64,000 nucleotides of DNA from Streptomyces sp. SID12501 (GTDB taxonomy: Bacteria; Actinomycetota; Actinomycetes; Streptomycetales; Streptomycetaceae), in assembly GCF_010550245.1 (NCBI RefSeq), contig NZ_JAAGLU010000007.1:124001-188000 (forward strand), in the 5' to 3' direction. Shown piece by piece: positions 1 through 8,699 of the stretch. The notes beneath the pieces are model-generated. The model saw only the letters and a list, made by a program, of their open reading frames with translations. It was not told the origin of the DNA and searched no databases. The position numbers were made by a program, and so were the translations under genes. The first letter of the stretch is position 1, and every line of letters begins with the position of its first letter.

Positions 1-1259
1 GGACCGGCCTCGTTGACGAAGCGGGAGCCTGCCGCGTTGACCAACAGGCCGCCGGGGAGGGTGCGTTCGGCGAGGCAGAAGTACGGCTCGCCGGGGAGCG
101 GGATCGCCGGACCCCACCAGGCGTCCTCCATCAGGGCGAGGGAACCGCCGGCGCGCTCACCCGCGCGGATTCCGTCCCCGGTGTTCTCCTTCGCGCCGAC
201 CGTCCACTCCGTACCGATGGGCTGCTGCTGGTACTGGGCGCGCATCGCCGCGTTGTGCTCGAAGCCGCCCGAGCCGACGATCACGCCGCGTCGGGCACGG
301 AGAAGACCGGCGGTGCCGCCCCGGGTGACGACGGCGCCGGTGACCGCTCCGGACTCCGAATAGAGGTCGGTGAGTGGGGTGTTGAGCCAGACCGGCACCC
401 CCGCCGACGCCAGCCCTGCGCGCAGTCCGCCCGCGAGTGCCTGGCCCATGGTGAGCGGGGTCTGACCCTTGAGAGCGGCCTTCGTGCCGCGCGCCAGGCA
501 CTCGACGGCGACAGCGGCGCCCTTCGCGTTCACGGCGGCGAGGGCGAGCCACTTGTAGTCGGCGCTGAAGACGACCATGCCGGACGGGACAGCGAGGTAG
601 GGCGGGTTGAGGTGGGCGAGTTCGGCGCCCAGGACGTTCCCGTCGAGCTGATCGGGCTCTATGGAACGGCCGCCCGGGAGCCCACCGGCCAACTCCGGGT
701 AGTAGTCGCTGTATCCATCCATCCATCGGAAGCGGAGGGGGCTGTTCGCCATGACGAAGGAGAGCATGGCGGGTCCGTGGGCGAGGAAGGCCTGTTGGCG
801 GGCGGCGGGGACGTCCGGGCCGACGACCGCCGCGAGGTAGGTGGCGGCCTTGGCCGAGGTGTCCGGCACCCCGGCCGCCAGGATCACGGAGTTGTTCGGA
901 ATCCAGATCCCGGCGCCGGAACGAGCCGCGGAACCACCAAAAGTGGGCGCCTTCTCGACAACGACACAGGTCAGCCCCTGCTTCGCGGCCGTCAGCGCGG
1001 CGGTCATCCCGGCGGCGCCCGCTCCGACGACCACGACGTCGTACGTCCCGAGGAGGGGCGGGGCTGCGGCCTGGGCCGTCCCCTGCCCTGCCGCGACTCC
1101 CACCCCGACCGCAACACCCGCCGCAGCGGCGCCGGCCAACACGCCTCGCCTGGAAGGGAGTTCGTCACGTCCGGAAGGTTCGGTACGGTCACTTCGGCCG
1201 GTACGGCCGCTTCGGCCGCTTCGGTCGGTACGTCTCGCGGGGTCCGCTTCTGGGTTCAT
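1..1259 (-). CDS. Tat-exported FAD-dependent oxidoreductase, 3-ketosteroid dehydrogenase-like (partial)
   Basis: About 419 codons are present and the C-terminus lies beyond the left edge. The ATG at 1259 gives a charged leader, a twin-arginine motif (SRRGVLAG, residues 37-44), a hydrophobic stretch ending near AQAA, then the FAD-binding motif DVVVVGAGAAG (74-84) and the family segment GGSAARSGAGIWIP. This is the FAD_binding_2 architecture of fumarate reductase and 3-oxosteroid 1-dehydrogenase flavoproteins. The likely role is flavin-dependent desaturation or oxidation of a lipid or steroid outside the membrane; the substrate is not readable. Residues 11-28 are a low-complexity run of Arg, Ser, Gly, Thr and Asp encoded by a short DNA repeat. 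The family is firm, the substrate is not. Confidence 0.8.
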   Translation of the reverse strand, partial: MNPEADPARRTDRSGRSGRTGRSDRTEPSGRDELPSRRGVLAGAAAAGVAVGVGVAAGQGTAQAAAPPLLGTYDVVVVGAGAAGMTAALTAAKQGLTCVVVEKAPTFGGSAARSGAGIWIPNNSVILAAGVPDTSAKAATYLAAVVGPDVPAARQQAFLAHGPAMLSFVMANSPLRFRWMDGYSDYYPELAGGLPGGRSIEPDQLDGNVLGAELAHLNPPYLAVPSGMVVFSADYKWLALAAVNAKGAAVAVECLARGTKAALKGQTPLTMGQALAGGLRAGLASAGVPVWLNTPLTDLYSESGAVTGAVVTRGGTAGLLRARRGVIVGSGGFEHNAAMRAQYQQQPIGTEWTVGAKENTGDGIRAGERAGGSLALMEDAWWGPAIPLPGEPYFCLAERTLPGGLLVNAAGSRFVNEAG

Positions 1260-1487
1260 GGGGCGGGAATGTCGTACTTGGGTCTTGTGAAGTCAAGAAC
1301 CATGCAAGCATCGCGCCCAGGCAAAACCTGGTACGCCTTCGGACCTGGAGTTCCTCTGCTACCACCGCGACCGGCCCGACTCCCTGACATTTGTCAGGGA
1401 CCGGGCAGCCGGTTGGGTTCCTAGAGTGCTGAACGTCGGCCAGATGCCGCGCAGTTCATCATTCCGTCGTCACAGGGGAACACAGGA

Positions 1488-1862
1488 ATGCTCACACGAA
1501 CCATTGCCCGGGGCGCGCTCGTCGGTGCTGGTGTGCTGGCCCTGCTCGGCCCGCTCGCCGTCGGCACGGCCGCAGCGGACACGGCCACCACGCAGGGAAC
1601 CGCCCGCATCATGGCGGCGCCGTACGCGGTCGTCCCGTACGAGACCGTCAACATCCGCAGCGGCCCGTGGCGTTCGGAGGGGATCGTCGGCACCGCTCCC
1701 GCGAACGAGCCGCGCGGCGCCTACTGCTGGACCACGGGCGAGACCATCACCGACAACGGCTACAGCAACAACGTCTGGGTGAAGCTCGTCGAGGGCTATG
1801 TGAGCGCCCTCTATCTCAAGGGCAACGAGTACGGCGACCTGCCCGCATCAGCGGTCTGCTGA
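1488..1862 (+). CDS. Small secreted SH3-like protein (first of three)
   Basis: The 124-residue product starts with a Sec signal peptide (MLTRTIARG, then a hydrophobic core, cleavage near TAAA-D at about 31). The mature part has the bacterial SH3 signature of a VNIRSGP strand, a central Cys-Trp (YCWTTGE), a WVKLV strand and a terminal Cys. Family knowledge: such domains usually bind cell-wall or protein ligands. There is no catalytic domain. A second and third SH3-like secreted gene follow at 1903 and 2446 on the same strand with short gaps, so they may be co-transcribed. Confidence 0.75.
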   Translation: MLTRTIARGALVGAGVLALLGPLAVGTAAADTATTQGTARIMAAPYAVVPYETVNIRSGPWRSEGIVGTAPANEPRGAYCWTTGETITDNGYSNNVWVKLVEGYVSALYLKGNEYGDLPASAVC

Positions 1863-1902
1863 CCGTAAGTCATCCGCACAAGCGAGGAGGAGGACGACAG
1901 GC

Positions 1903-2289
1903 ATGCGTAAAAGAACCGCGCTACTCGCCGCCGCCGGAGCCCTGGCCCTCGTGGGAACCTCGGCTCCCAACGCCGCGGCCGACGGACACGGGATCGGCTA
2001 CTACGGACTGTGGGCGACCGGCGTCAATGTCCGAGAGGTCTACCCCAGCGGCTGCTGGGACTACCCGGGCCCGGCCAACTGCCCCGGCGTACTCGGCCAG
2101 GTAAGCGCACCCACCCAGGTCCGCGTGCGCTGCCAGATCCTTGGCCAGCCGGTGGGCGGGAACCCGTACTGGGTGGTGGTCGAGGTGCCCGGCTGGAGCG
2201 AGTACGGCGTCATGGCCAGCTACTACATCGACAATGCCAGCAACTGGATCGACGGCGTACCCGACCACTGTGTCTGGTCCGGAGGCTGA
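1903..2289 (+). CDS. Small secreted SH3-like protein (second of three)
   Basis: The 128-residue product follows an excellent ribosome-binding site (GAGGAGGAGG, 12-18 nt before the ATG at 1903). It has a signal peptide with cleavage near NAAA-D (residue 27). The mature domain carries TGVNVREVYPSGCWDYPG, VRVRCQILGQ, PYWVVVEVPG and a C-terminal DHCVWSGG. The VNVR strand, WVVVEV strand and four cysteines fit an SH3-like fold held by disulphides. It is related to, but clearly diverged from, its neighbours at 1488 and 2446. Role unknown; probably extracellular. Confidence 0.75.
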   Translation: MRKRTALLAAAGALALVGTSAPNAAADGHGIGYYGLWATGVNVREVYPSGCWDYPGPANCPGVLGQVSAPTQVRVRCQILGQPVGGNPYWVVVEVPGWSEYGVMASYYIDNASNWIDGVPDHCVWSGG

Positions 2290-2445
2290 CCACCCGCCAC
2301 CCACCACCCGGCCGGGACTGTCGGCCCAGCCGCACATCGCGACACGACCGTCGGGGTCGGAACGCGGGCGCCGGACCACTCGGCTCAGCTCCAGGTGCAG
2401 GTCGGCACAGGACCAACTGCAGGACCAACCACAAGGGGGACACCC

Positions 2446-2865
2446 ATGAACAAGATGCTCCGCCGTTCCGCCACCGCGATAGCCGTGACCGCGCTCGCGG
2501 TCGGCGCGCTCGCGACCTCCGCCGAGGCGGCTCCGGACACACGGGCCTCGGCGCTGAACGCCTCGACCGCGGTGAGCGCGGCGAACGACGGCGACCCGGA
2601 CCTCACCGACATCTACATCTGGGCCACCGACGTCAACCTCCGCAGCCAGCCCACTTCGGCCTCACCGCGCTTGGCGGTGCGTTCGCAGTACTTCATGGAC
2701 GCCGTGTGCCAGAAACAGGGTCAGTTCGTCAACGACCCGGCGGTCGGCGCCAACAGCTGGTGGACGGCGGTCATGGAATTCGGCGGCAGCGATGTCGCCT
2801 GGGTGAGCAACCTGTACATCCGGGGCGGCGAGAAGATCGCCGGCGTACCGGACTGCACGTTCTGA
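2446..2865 (+). CDS. Small secreted SH3-like protein (third of three)
   Basis: The ATG at 2446 is preferred over upstream in-frame codons because it follows an AAGGGGG ribosome-binding site and opens a proper signal peptide (MNKMLRRSATAIAV, cleavage near AEAA-P). The 139-residue product then carries a flexible Ala/Ser/Asp linker, the strand ATDVNLRSQPTS, a Cys-containing AVCQKQGQ segment, SWWTAVMEF and a terminal Cys (PDCTF). This repeats the strand order and Cys positions of the two preceding genes. A strong hairpin follows at 2896. Function unknown, probably cell-surface. Confidence 0.75.
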   Translation: MNKMLRRSATAIAVTALAVGALATSAEAAPDTRASALNASTAVSAANDGDPDLTDIYIWATDVNLRSQPTSASPRLAVRSQYFMDAVCQKQGQFVNDPAVGANSWWTAVMEFGGSDVAWVSNLYIRGGEKIAGVPDCTF

Positions 2866-2895
2866 CCCCCACGGGCGGACCTCCTCCGCCCGACC

Positions 2896-2939
2896 GTGGC
2901 CTCCTCCGCACCTGCCGACTTCGGCGCGGAGGAGGCCAC
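2896..2939 (+). terminator. Factor-independent-type hairpin after the SH3-like trio
   Basis: A perfect 14-bp inverted repeat (GTGGCCTCCTCCGC at 2896-2909, complement at 2926-2939) with a 16-nt loop lies 30 nt after the stop of the third SH3-like gene. There is no T-tract, as is common for Streptomyces terminators. Confidence 0.65.
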
Positions 2940-3045
2940 CTGGTCCGGCTTCCTCCGCCAGGTGTCTGTGTAACAGCTGTAACAGCTGTGCTGCGTACGC
3001 GGCCGAGGTGGACCTACCGGGACACCGCGCGGTGATGATCAGGGC

Positions 3046-3540
3046 ATGACCATGACCACCCGCGCCGCCACAGCGGCAGCGATCTGCGCGGCGGTACTGC
3101 TGACCGGCACCGCCTGCACCAGCGGCGACGACGGGCCGACGACCTCGGCCAAGAAGTCGGCCCCTGCCACACCCACGCCCACCGCCTCCGCCGAGCCCGC
3201 CGCCGACGCCGTTGAAGACCCCTACGCCGACACCGTCACCAAGGCTCCGAAGATCGACCGAAAGACCATCGCCTCTTTCGCCAACGGGCGGTTCGGTCGT
3301 GTCATCCCCTTCAAGGGCGGGCTCCACAAGGGGAGGCTCGGGATCGCCCTGAACTGCGAGGGCAAGGGCACGGTGAAGGTCGAGGTCCCCGCGCTCGGTA
3401 TGACCTCCGTCGAGGAGTGCGCGGACGGCGAGGTCGCCACCACCTACAACGAGACCGAGGTCAGCGTCACAGCCCCGGACGCGTACGTCCACGTCACCGG
3501 CACCTCCGAGGTGCGTTGGTCGATCTCCGCCGGGCAGTGA
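3046..3540 (+). CDS. Small lipoprotein of unknown function
   Basis: The 164-residue product has a lipoprotein signal peptide with lipobox LTGTAC (Cys at about 25), then a Thr/Ser/Ala/Pro-rich linker (to about residue 60) and a compact beta-rich domain. That domain holds two Cys residues (ALNCEGKG and VEECADGE), which could form a disulphide. It is likely anchored to the outer face of the membrane. ATG codons at 3046 and 3052 are both possible starts. No enzyme motif was recognised. It is transcribed in the same direction as the SH3-like genes but separated from them by a hairpin. Confidence 0.75.
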   Translation: MTMTTRAATAAAICAAVLLTGTACTSGDDGPTTSAKKSAPATPTPTASAEPAADAVEDPYADTVTKAPKIDRKTIASFANGRFGRVIPFKGGLHKGRLGIALNCEGKGTVKVEVPALGMTSVEECADGEVATTYNETEVSVTAPDAYVHVTGTSEVRWSISAGQ

Positions 3541-3562
3541 CAACCCCGTAAGCCAATGCCCG

Positions 3563-4729
3563 CTAGGAGGCTGAGGCTGCCGAGCTCAGCGCAGGTGCAT
3601 GGGGATAGGCCGCCGACCGGTGCTGGAAGCTGAGGATCTTCGGGTTCTGGACGATGCCGTCCCGGATCTCGATGGCCTTGCTGACCGTCACGTCGGCGTC
3701 CCATGCCGCCGGGCCGCTCATGACCTTGCGCAGGTACGGCAGGAGCGCCTCGCTGATTTCCCAGGTGGCGGAGTTCCAGAGGTGGGACGGGCTGTGGTCG
3801 ACCCCGTAGTAGTGGCATCCCGGTCCCACCGTGAGCATGGGCTCGCCGAAGGTGGTCGGGCGGGCCCAGGAGAAGCCCATGCCCTCGTCGCAGGAGACGT
3901 CGACGAAGGAGGTGCCCGGCCGGAACAGGGCGAGTTCCTCGTCGTTGACGAACATGAGCGGTGCGTCGGTGTCCTGCAGGATGCAGTTGACGATGATGTC
4001 GAACCCGGCCAGATACTCCGCCAGCGGCATGGAACCGGCCGCGGTGACGGCCCGCAGCTTCGACGGATCGTCCTCCTGCTCCTCGAAGTGGGCCATCACG
4101 ACCGAGGGCATCGGCGAGGCCACGGCCGCGGCGGCTCGCTGGGTGAGCACGGTGACGTCGGTGACCCCCATGGCGCCCAGGCCCGTGACCGCTCCGCGCG
4201 CCGTGGCGCCGAAGCTGATGACCACCGCGCGCAGGCGGCGGCCGTAGTGGCCGGTCAGCCCGCCGAGCTGGAGGGCGTGCAGCACCGAGCAGTAGCCGGC
4301 CAGCTCGTTGTTCTTGTGGAACACATGGACGCTGAAGGCGCCCGCGGAGGTCCAGTGGTTCATGGCTTCCCAGGCGATCAGGGTCAGCCGTCGGTCGATG
4401 CCGATCTGGGTCATCTTCTCGTCCTGCACACAGTGCGGCCAGCCCCACAGGACCTGGCCCTCGCGCAGCTCGGAGACGTCCTCGTGCATCGGCTTGGGCA
4501 GCAGCATGACGTCGCACTCGGCGATGAGCTGCTCGCGGGAGCGCAGGCCCGCCACCAGGGGGCGCAGCGCATCGTCCGCGACGCCGAACCGTCGGCCGTA
4601 TCCCTGTTCGAGGAAAATCTTGTCGCGCAAGTCGGGTGCGATTCGGTCGAGGTGGCGGGGGTGCAGCGGTAGGCGGAACTCGTTCTCCTTGTGCGAGGAG
4701 GCGAGTACTCCGAGAGTCATCAGGCTCAT
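3563..4729 (-). CDS. Alanine dehydrogenase/transhydrogenase-fold oxidoreductase, possibly N5-(carboxyethyl)ornithine synthase-like
   Basis: The ATG at 4729 gives a 388-residue protein beginning MSLMTLGVLASSHKENE; the reading frame extends upstream but without protein-like sequence. The N-terminal half has the AlaDh/PNT pattern (NEFRLPLHPRHL, GYGRRFGVADD, ECDVMLLPKP). The C-terminal half has a nucleotide-binding fold (VVISFGATARGAVTGLGAMG) and conserved DIIVNCILQDTDAP and SFVDVSCDEGMGFSWA segments. Family knowledge: these enzymes reduce or oxidise amino acids with NAD(P)H; the carboxyethylornithine synthase branch reductively condenses pyruvate with ornithine. The exact substrate is an inference. 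No obvious ribosome-binding site precedes the start. Confidence 0.75.
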   Translation of the reverse strand: MSLMTLGVLASSHKENEFRLPLHPRHLDRIAPDLRDKIFLEQGYGRRFGVADDALRPLVAGLRSREQLIAECDVMLLPKPMHEDVSELREGQVLWGWPHCVQDEKMTQIGIDRRLTLIAWEAMNHWTSAGAFSVHVFHKNNELAGYCSVLHALQLGGLTGHYGRRLRAVVISFGATARGAVTGLGAMGVTDVTVLTQRAAAAVASPMPSVVMAHFEEQEDDPSKLRAVTAAGSMPLAEYLAGFDIIVNCILQDTDAPLMFVNDEELALFRPGTSFVDVSCDEGMGFSWARPTTFGEPMLTVGPGCHYYGVDHSPSHLWNSATWEISEALLPYLRKVMSGPAAWDADVTVSKAIEIRDGIVQNPKILSFQHRSAAYPHAPALSSAASAS

Positions 4730-4911
4730 GTGGGGCGGCTCATTTCCGACCGGACGCGATGCGTCCCGGCATTGCCGTTCCCCGAGGGCGACGCCGAACT
4801 GGATGACGGCGTGCGAAGTGCGCTCGGTACCGCCACCGTACTCCGCTCCAGGTCCACGGAATGCCCGCCGCTCGTTTGAGCTCGAACAGCTGACGACGGC
4901 AACCGGCGACG

Positions 4912-5502
4912 TCAGCGGCCCAGCGTCGCCCCTACCTCCTCCCACGCGCGTGCGCTCAGCAGGGGCCGGAAGCCGGTGAAGAGGGCGAGCAGGTCCGGAC
5001 CCCACTGTTCGCGGAACACCGGGTTCACTCGGGCCAGGTCCAGCTCGTTCGCGGCCGTCAGCTCGGCGAGGTCCTCGCGTCGGCTCCGGACCGTCGTCCG
5101 CGTACGGCCGGTGAAGCGGTCGTGGAACGGCGCGTCCGGCGCGGCCAGGCCCGGGTGGGTGGCCTTGCGGTTCATGGCGGCGTAGTCGTGGACGATCTCC
5201 TCCGCCTCCGGGCCGATCACCCTGGCCAGCTCGGCGCGACGGTCGAGGGAGAGCAGGGCGGTGGGGAAGCCGTCACTGCCGTAGGCGGCGTGGCAGAGGC
5301 CCGCCAGGCGGAGGGCCGGCCGGGCGTCCCAGGCGGCGAGCAGACGGTAGACCCGGCAGAGGTGGGCGAGCAGGGTGCCGCCTGGGTGCCCTATCTGCTC
5401 GGCGCCCAACTGCCTCAGGAATCCCACGGCTTGGGCGGCGGCGGAAGTAGCGAGGGTGAGGGGAGGAGATGGGGGAGGCGGAGAGTGAGGGGAAGCGGAC
5501 AT
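4912..5502 (-). CDS. DUF6817-like conserved protein (HD-like helical)
   Basis: The start at 5502 is chosen because a GAGAGGA ribosome-binding site lies about 10 nt upstream; an earlier in-frame ATG at 5538 lacks one. The 196-residue product is mostly helical with a Pro-rich N-terminus and a block (FLRQLGAEQIGHPGGTLLAHL, RLAGLCHAAYG, IVHDYAAMNR) that resembles the DUF6817/HD-like family with scattered His and Asp residues. The reaction, if any, is unknown. It is transcribed divergently from the LysR regulator, which is its most likely controller. Confidence 0.7.
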   Translation of the reverse strand: MSASPHSPPPPSPPLTLATSAAAQAVGFLRQLGAEQIGHPGGTLLAHLCRVYRLLAAWDARPALRLAGLCHAAYGSDGFPTALLSLDRRAELARVIGPEAEEIVHDYAAMNRKATHPGLAAPDAPFHDRFTGRTRTTVRSRREDLAELTAANELDLARVNPVFREQWGPDLLALFTGFRPLLSARAWEEVGATLGR

Positions 5503-5663
5503 GGGGTGGCGTCCTCTCGGTGCGCGAAAGGTCGGCACCCGCCCGCTCCCCGCCCTGTGGTCCGGACCCCGGCGGGGGCGCGGGACGGGTTGCCGCCTGG
5601 GCCCTGTGCTGATCGTGACGTACTCGCCCGTAGCCAGTCAATCCTAAGGTTTTGTCACCAGCT

Positions 5664-5679
5664 CCAAGTGATAACTTGG
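5664..5679. promoter_or_regulatory. LysR-type operator palindrome
   Basis: CCAAGT-GATA-ACTTGG is a perfect 6-bp inverted repeat ending 5 nt before the GTG start of the LysR gene, in the intergenic space shared with the divergent gene ending at 4912. The position fits an autoregulatory site. Confidence 0.55.
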
Positions 5680-5684
5680 GTGTT

Positions 5685-6575
5685 GTGACCCTGGATGATC
5701 TGCGCGTCTTCGTCGCCGTGTGCCGGGCGGGCAGCCTGAGCGCGGTGGCCCGTGACCTCGCGTGTACGCAGTCGGCCGTCAGCCAGCATGTGAAGCGGCT
5801 GGAGCGGGAGACTGGCGTCGCGCTACTGGAGCGGCACGCGCGGGGAGTTGTGCCGACGGAGGCCGGGCGGGTGTTACAGACCGCCGCCTCGGAAGGCATC
5901 GCCGGGCTGGAGCTCGCGCTGCGGCAGCTCAAGGATCTCGTCGACGGGGAGAGCGGGTCGGTGCGGGTTGCCACCGGCGCCACGACCGTACGGCACTTCA
6001 TGGCGGAGGCGGTTGTCACCTTCCGGCGTCAACACCCCAAGGTGAGCCTGGAGTTCCGTACGGAGAACTCCAGCCGGGGGTGTTTCGCCGCGCTGGCCGA
6101 CAGTGAGCTGGATCTTGCGTGGATCACCATCGGGGGGCCGGTGCGGGGGATCGAGCAGCGGGTGGTGATGGAGTTGCCGTGGGTGCTCGCCGTGGGGGCG
6201 GGTGAGGCTCTCGCGGGGCGGGACCATGCCGAGGTCGGTGATCTGCGTGACCTGCGGTTGATTCGGCTGCCGCCCAACTCCACGTCCGCCGCGCGCCTGG
6301 ATGCCGCATTCGCGGAGGTGGGGGTGCGGCCGGTGTTCGACACGAGTGTCGCCGACTGGGACACGGCACTGCTCCTCGCCGAACTGGGCCTGGGGTGCGC
6401 CATTGTCCCCGCCGTCCCCGACCTGGTCGTGCCGGGTACGGACGGGCCGGTTCGGCTCATTCCGTTGCCCGCGCTCCGGCCGTTGGCGGTGGGGTGGGCT
6501 GTGCGGCGGTGGGATGCGCTCAGCCCGATCGCGCGGGTGTTCGCGGACACCGTCGCCGACAGTTGCCGAGGGTAG
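5685..6575 (+). CDS. LysR-family transcriptional regulator
   Basis: The GTG at 5685 is preferred, since the longer frame from 5652 would place the palindromic operator inside the coding region and adds no conserved sequence. The 296-residue product has a textbook LysR winged helix (LDDLRVFVAVCRAGSLSAVA, then CTQSAVSQHVKRLE) in the first 65 residues, followed by a two-lobed periplasmic-binding-like effector domain to the C-terminus. It is divergent from the DUF6817-like gene. The inducer is unknown. Confidence 0.88.
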   Translation: MTLDDLRVFVAVCRAGSLSAVARDLACTQSAVSQHVKRLERETGVALLERHARGVVPTEAGRVLQTAASEGIAGLELALRQLKDLVDGESGSVRVATGATTVRHFMAEAVVTFRRQHPKVSLEFRTENSSRGCFAALADSELDLAWITIGGPVRGIEQRVVMELPWVLAVGAGEALAGRDHAEVGDLRDLRLIRLPPNSTSAARLDAAFAEVGVRPVFDTSVADWDTALLLAELGLGCAIVPAVPDLVVPGTDGPVRLIPLPALRPLAVGWAVRRWDALSPIARVFADTVADSCRG

Positions 6576-6622
6576 GCCGGTCGTACGTCGGCTGCGGAGT
6601 GGTGGGGCAGTGGGGGCGCCCT

Positions 6623-6660
6623 GCGGCGGAGCCGCAAGTCGACACAGCCCCCGCACCCCT
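6623..6660. repeat. Intergenic repeat copy 1 (GCGGCGGAGCCGC element)
   Basis: Starts with the hairpin GCGGC-GGA-GCCGC and continues AAGTCGACACAGCCCCCGCACCCCT. It sits between the convergent LysR and acyl-CoA ligase genes and matches a second copy at 10034 over most of its length. The adjacent 6661-6690 is a run of CCTGCC units. It probably acts as a bidirectional terminator. Confidence 0.6.
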
Positions 6661-6749
6661 GCGCCTGCGCCTGCCCCTGCCCCTGCCCCTGCCGGGGCTC
6701 GTTTCCGCACTCCCCTTCACAAAACAAGGCAGCCCTTGAAGGGCCCGGC

Positions 6750-8699
6750 CTACTTCTCGTACAACCCCTCCACCTCGTCCGCGAAGTCCCGCATGATCTC
6801 GAACCGTCGCAGCTTCATCGACGGGGTCAGATGACCGGCCTCCTCCGTGAAGTCGACGGGGAGGATGGTGAACCGGCGGATCGTCTCCGGGCGGGAGACG
6901 AGTTTGTTGGCCTCCCCCACCGCCCGTTGGATGACGCCCCTCAAGCCGTCGTCGTCCATGAGGAGTTCGGCCGGTACCGGGTGCTTGCCCTGCATCTGGC
7001 GCCAGTGGGTGAGACCCGGGGGGTCGAGGGTGATCAGGGCCGAGATGTAGGGGCGGCCGTCGCCCAGGATCATCACCTGGGAGATCAGGGGGTGGGACCG
7101 CAGCCAGTTCTCGATGGGCGCCGGGGCCACACTCTTGCCGCCGGCCGTGATCAGGATCTCCTTCTTGCGGCCGGTGATCGTCAGATAGCCCTCTTCGTCG
7201 AGGGAGCCGATGTCGCCGGTCGCCAGCCAGCCCTCCGGCGCCGCCGGGACGACACCGCCCGCTCCCGGGTCCCAGTAGCCGCGCAGGATCTGCTCGCCCG
7301 CGAGCAGCACCTCACCATCGGCGGCGATCCGCACCCGGGTGCCGGGGAGGGGCCAACCCACCGTGCCCACACGGGGTCTGAGCGGTGGCGTGATGGTGGC
7401 CGCGCCGGTCGACTCGGTCAGGCCGTACCCCTCGTAGATCTCGATGCCCGCACCGGCGAAGAACCCGGCCAGGGGGCGGGCGAGGGGTGAGCCGCCGCAG
7501 ATCATGTAACGGACCCTGCCGCCCATGGCGTTGCGGATACGGCGGTAGACGAGGGGGTCGTAGAAGGCGCGCGCGGTGCGCAGCGCGCGGCTGGGGCCGT
7601 TGCCGATGCCGTGCCGTTGCTCCTCCACCGCCTCGCTGTAGCGGCGGGCCACGCCCACCGCACGGTCGAAGGACGCGACCCGCTTGCCCGTCTCGGCCCT
7701 CGCGCGGGCGGTGTTGAAGACCTTTTCCAGCATGTAGGGGATGGCGAGCAGGCATGTCGGCTTGAACGCCGCCAAGTCCCCCAGCAGGTCTTCCGACTTG
7801 AGGCTCGGGGCGTGGCCCAGCCGTACGCCCGCCCGGATGCAGGCGATGGCCACCATCCGGCCGAAGACGTGCGACAACGGCAGGAACAGCAGCACCGACG
7901 CCTCCTCCTTCGTCTGCTCCAGGAAGACGGGGTAGAGGAGTGCGATGGCGTTGTCGACCTCGGCGAAGAAGTTGCCGTGCGTGAGCGCGCAGCCCTTCGG
8001 TCGGCCGGTCGTACCCGAGGTGTAGATGAGCGTGGCGAGGGTGTCGGGGCCCAACACCCCACGGCGTACGGCGACCTCCTGGTCCGGCACGTCCTTGCCG
8101 AGCTCCGCGAGCCGCTCCAGGTGCCCCTTCTCGAAGACCCACATGTGCTTGAGGTCGGGGATGCGGTCGCGTTCCGGGCCGAGGGCGGCGGCCTGCGTGA
8201 GGGTCTCGGCGGCGAGGGCCACGGCGCCGGAGTCCTGGAGGATCCAGCGGGTCTGGAAGGCGGAGGACGTCGGATAGATGGGTACGGTCACCAGGCCCGC
8301 CGCCCACGCGGCGAAGTCCATGAGCGTCCACTCGTACGTCGTCCGCGCCATGATGGCCAGCCGGTCGCCCGGCATCAGGCCCTCGGCTATCAGCCCCTTG
8401 GCCACCGCGCGGACCTGCTCGGCGAACTCGGCCGCTGTGACATCCGTCCAGGTCCCGTCCGGCTCACGGCGACTGAGGACCGTCGCCTCGGGCTCCTCGT
8501 TCGCGTTGTCGAAGGGGACGTCCGCGAGCGAGCCGTACGTCGCGGGTGCGACGAACGCCGGTACGGCCACCTCCCGCACGACCCCGTCCAGCCGCCGGAT
8601 CTCGGGCTCGACCAGGAGCGGCTCGCCGTCGTAGCCCACCGCGGCCACGATCTGTTTCGAGGCCGGGGAGGACGGAGAGGACGGGAACGACGACGACAC
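6750..8699 (-). CDS. Long-chain fatty-acid-CoA ligase (AMP-binding)
   Basis: The 649-residue enzyme activates fatty acids with ATP and CoA. It has the P-loop LIYTSGTTGRPKGCALTH (about residues 220-240), GYGLTESTGAATI, the TGD motif (LATGDIGSLDEEGYL) and the catalytic-lysine region GRKKEILITAGGKSVAP typical of long-chain acyl-CoA synthetases. The length fits the bacterial FadD15-like group. The Ser/Pro-rich N-terminal 14 residues are not conserved, so the true start may be slightly downstream. It is divergent from the MaoC-type gene at 9092; both may belong to one lipid regulon. Confidence 0.9.
   Translation of the reverse strand: MSSSFPSSPSSPASKQIVAAVGYDGEPLLVEPEIRRLDGVVREVAVPAFVAPATYGSLADVPFDNANEEPEATVLSRREPDGTWTDVTAAEFAEQVRAVAKGLIAEGLMPGDRLAIMARTTYEWTLMDFAAWAAGLVTVPIYPTSSAFQTRWILQDSGAVALAAETLTQAAALGPERDRIPDLKHMWVFEKGHLERLAELGKDVPDQEVAVRRGVLGPDTLATLIYTSGTTGRPKGCALTHGNFFAEVDNAIALLYPVFLEQTKEEASVLLFLPLSHVFGRMVAIACIRAGVRLGHAPSLKSEDLLGDLAAFKPTCLLAIPYMLEKVFNTARARAETGKRVASFDRAVGVARRYSEAVEEQRHGIGNGPSRALRTARAFYDPLVYRRIRNAMGGRVRYMICGGSPLARPLAGFFAGAGIEIYEGYGLTESTGAATITPPLRPRVGTVGWPLPGTRVRIAADGEVLLAGEQILRGYWDPGAGGVVPAAPEGWLATGDIGSLDEEGYLTITGRKKEILITAGGKSVAPAPIENWLRSHPLISQVMILGDGRPYISALITLDPPGLTHWRQMQGKHPVPAELLMDDDGLRGVIQRAVGEANKLVSRPETIRRFTILPVDFTEEAGHLTPSMKLRRFEIMRDFADEVEGLYEK

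Noticed and set aside
255..1424. Long plus-strand open frame (389 codons)
   Set aside because: It is the complementary shadow of the flavoprotein gene; composition is Gly/Arg-rich with no family motif.
6661..6690. Possible CRISPR-like or microsatellite array (CCTGCC units)
   Set aside because: Units are 6 nt with no spacers; a simple low-complexity run only.
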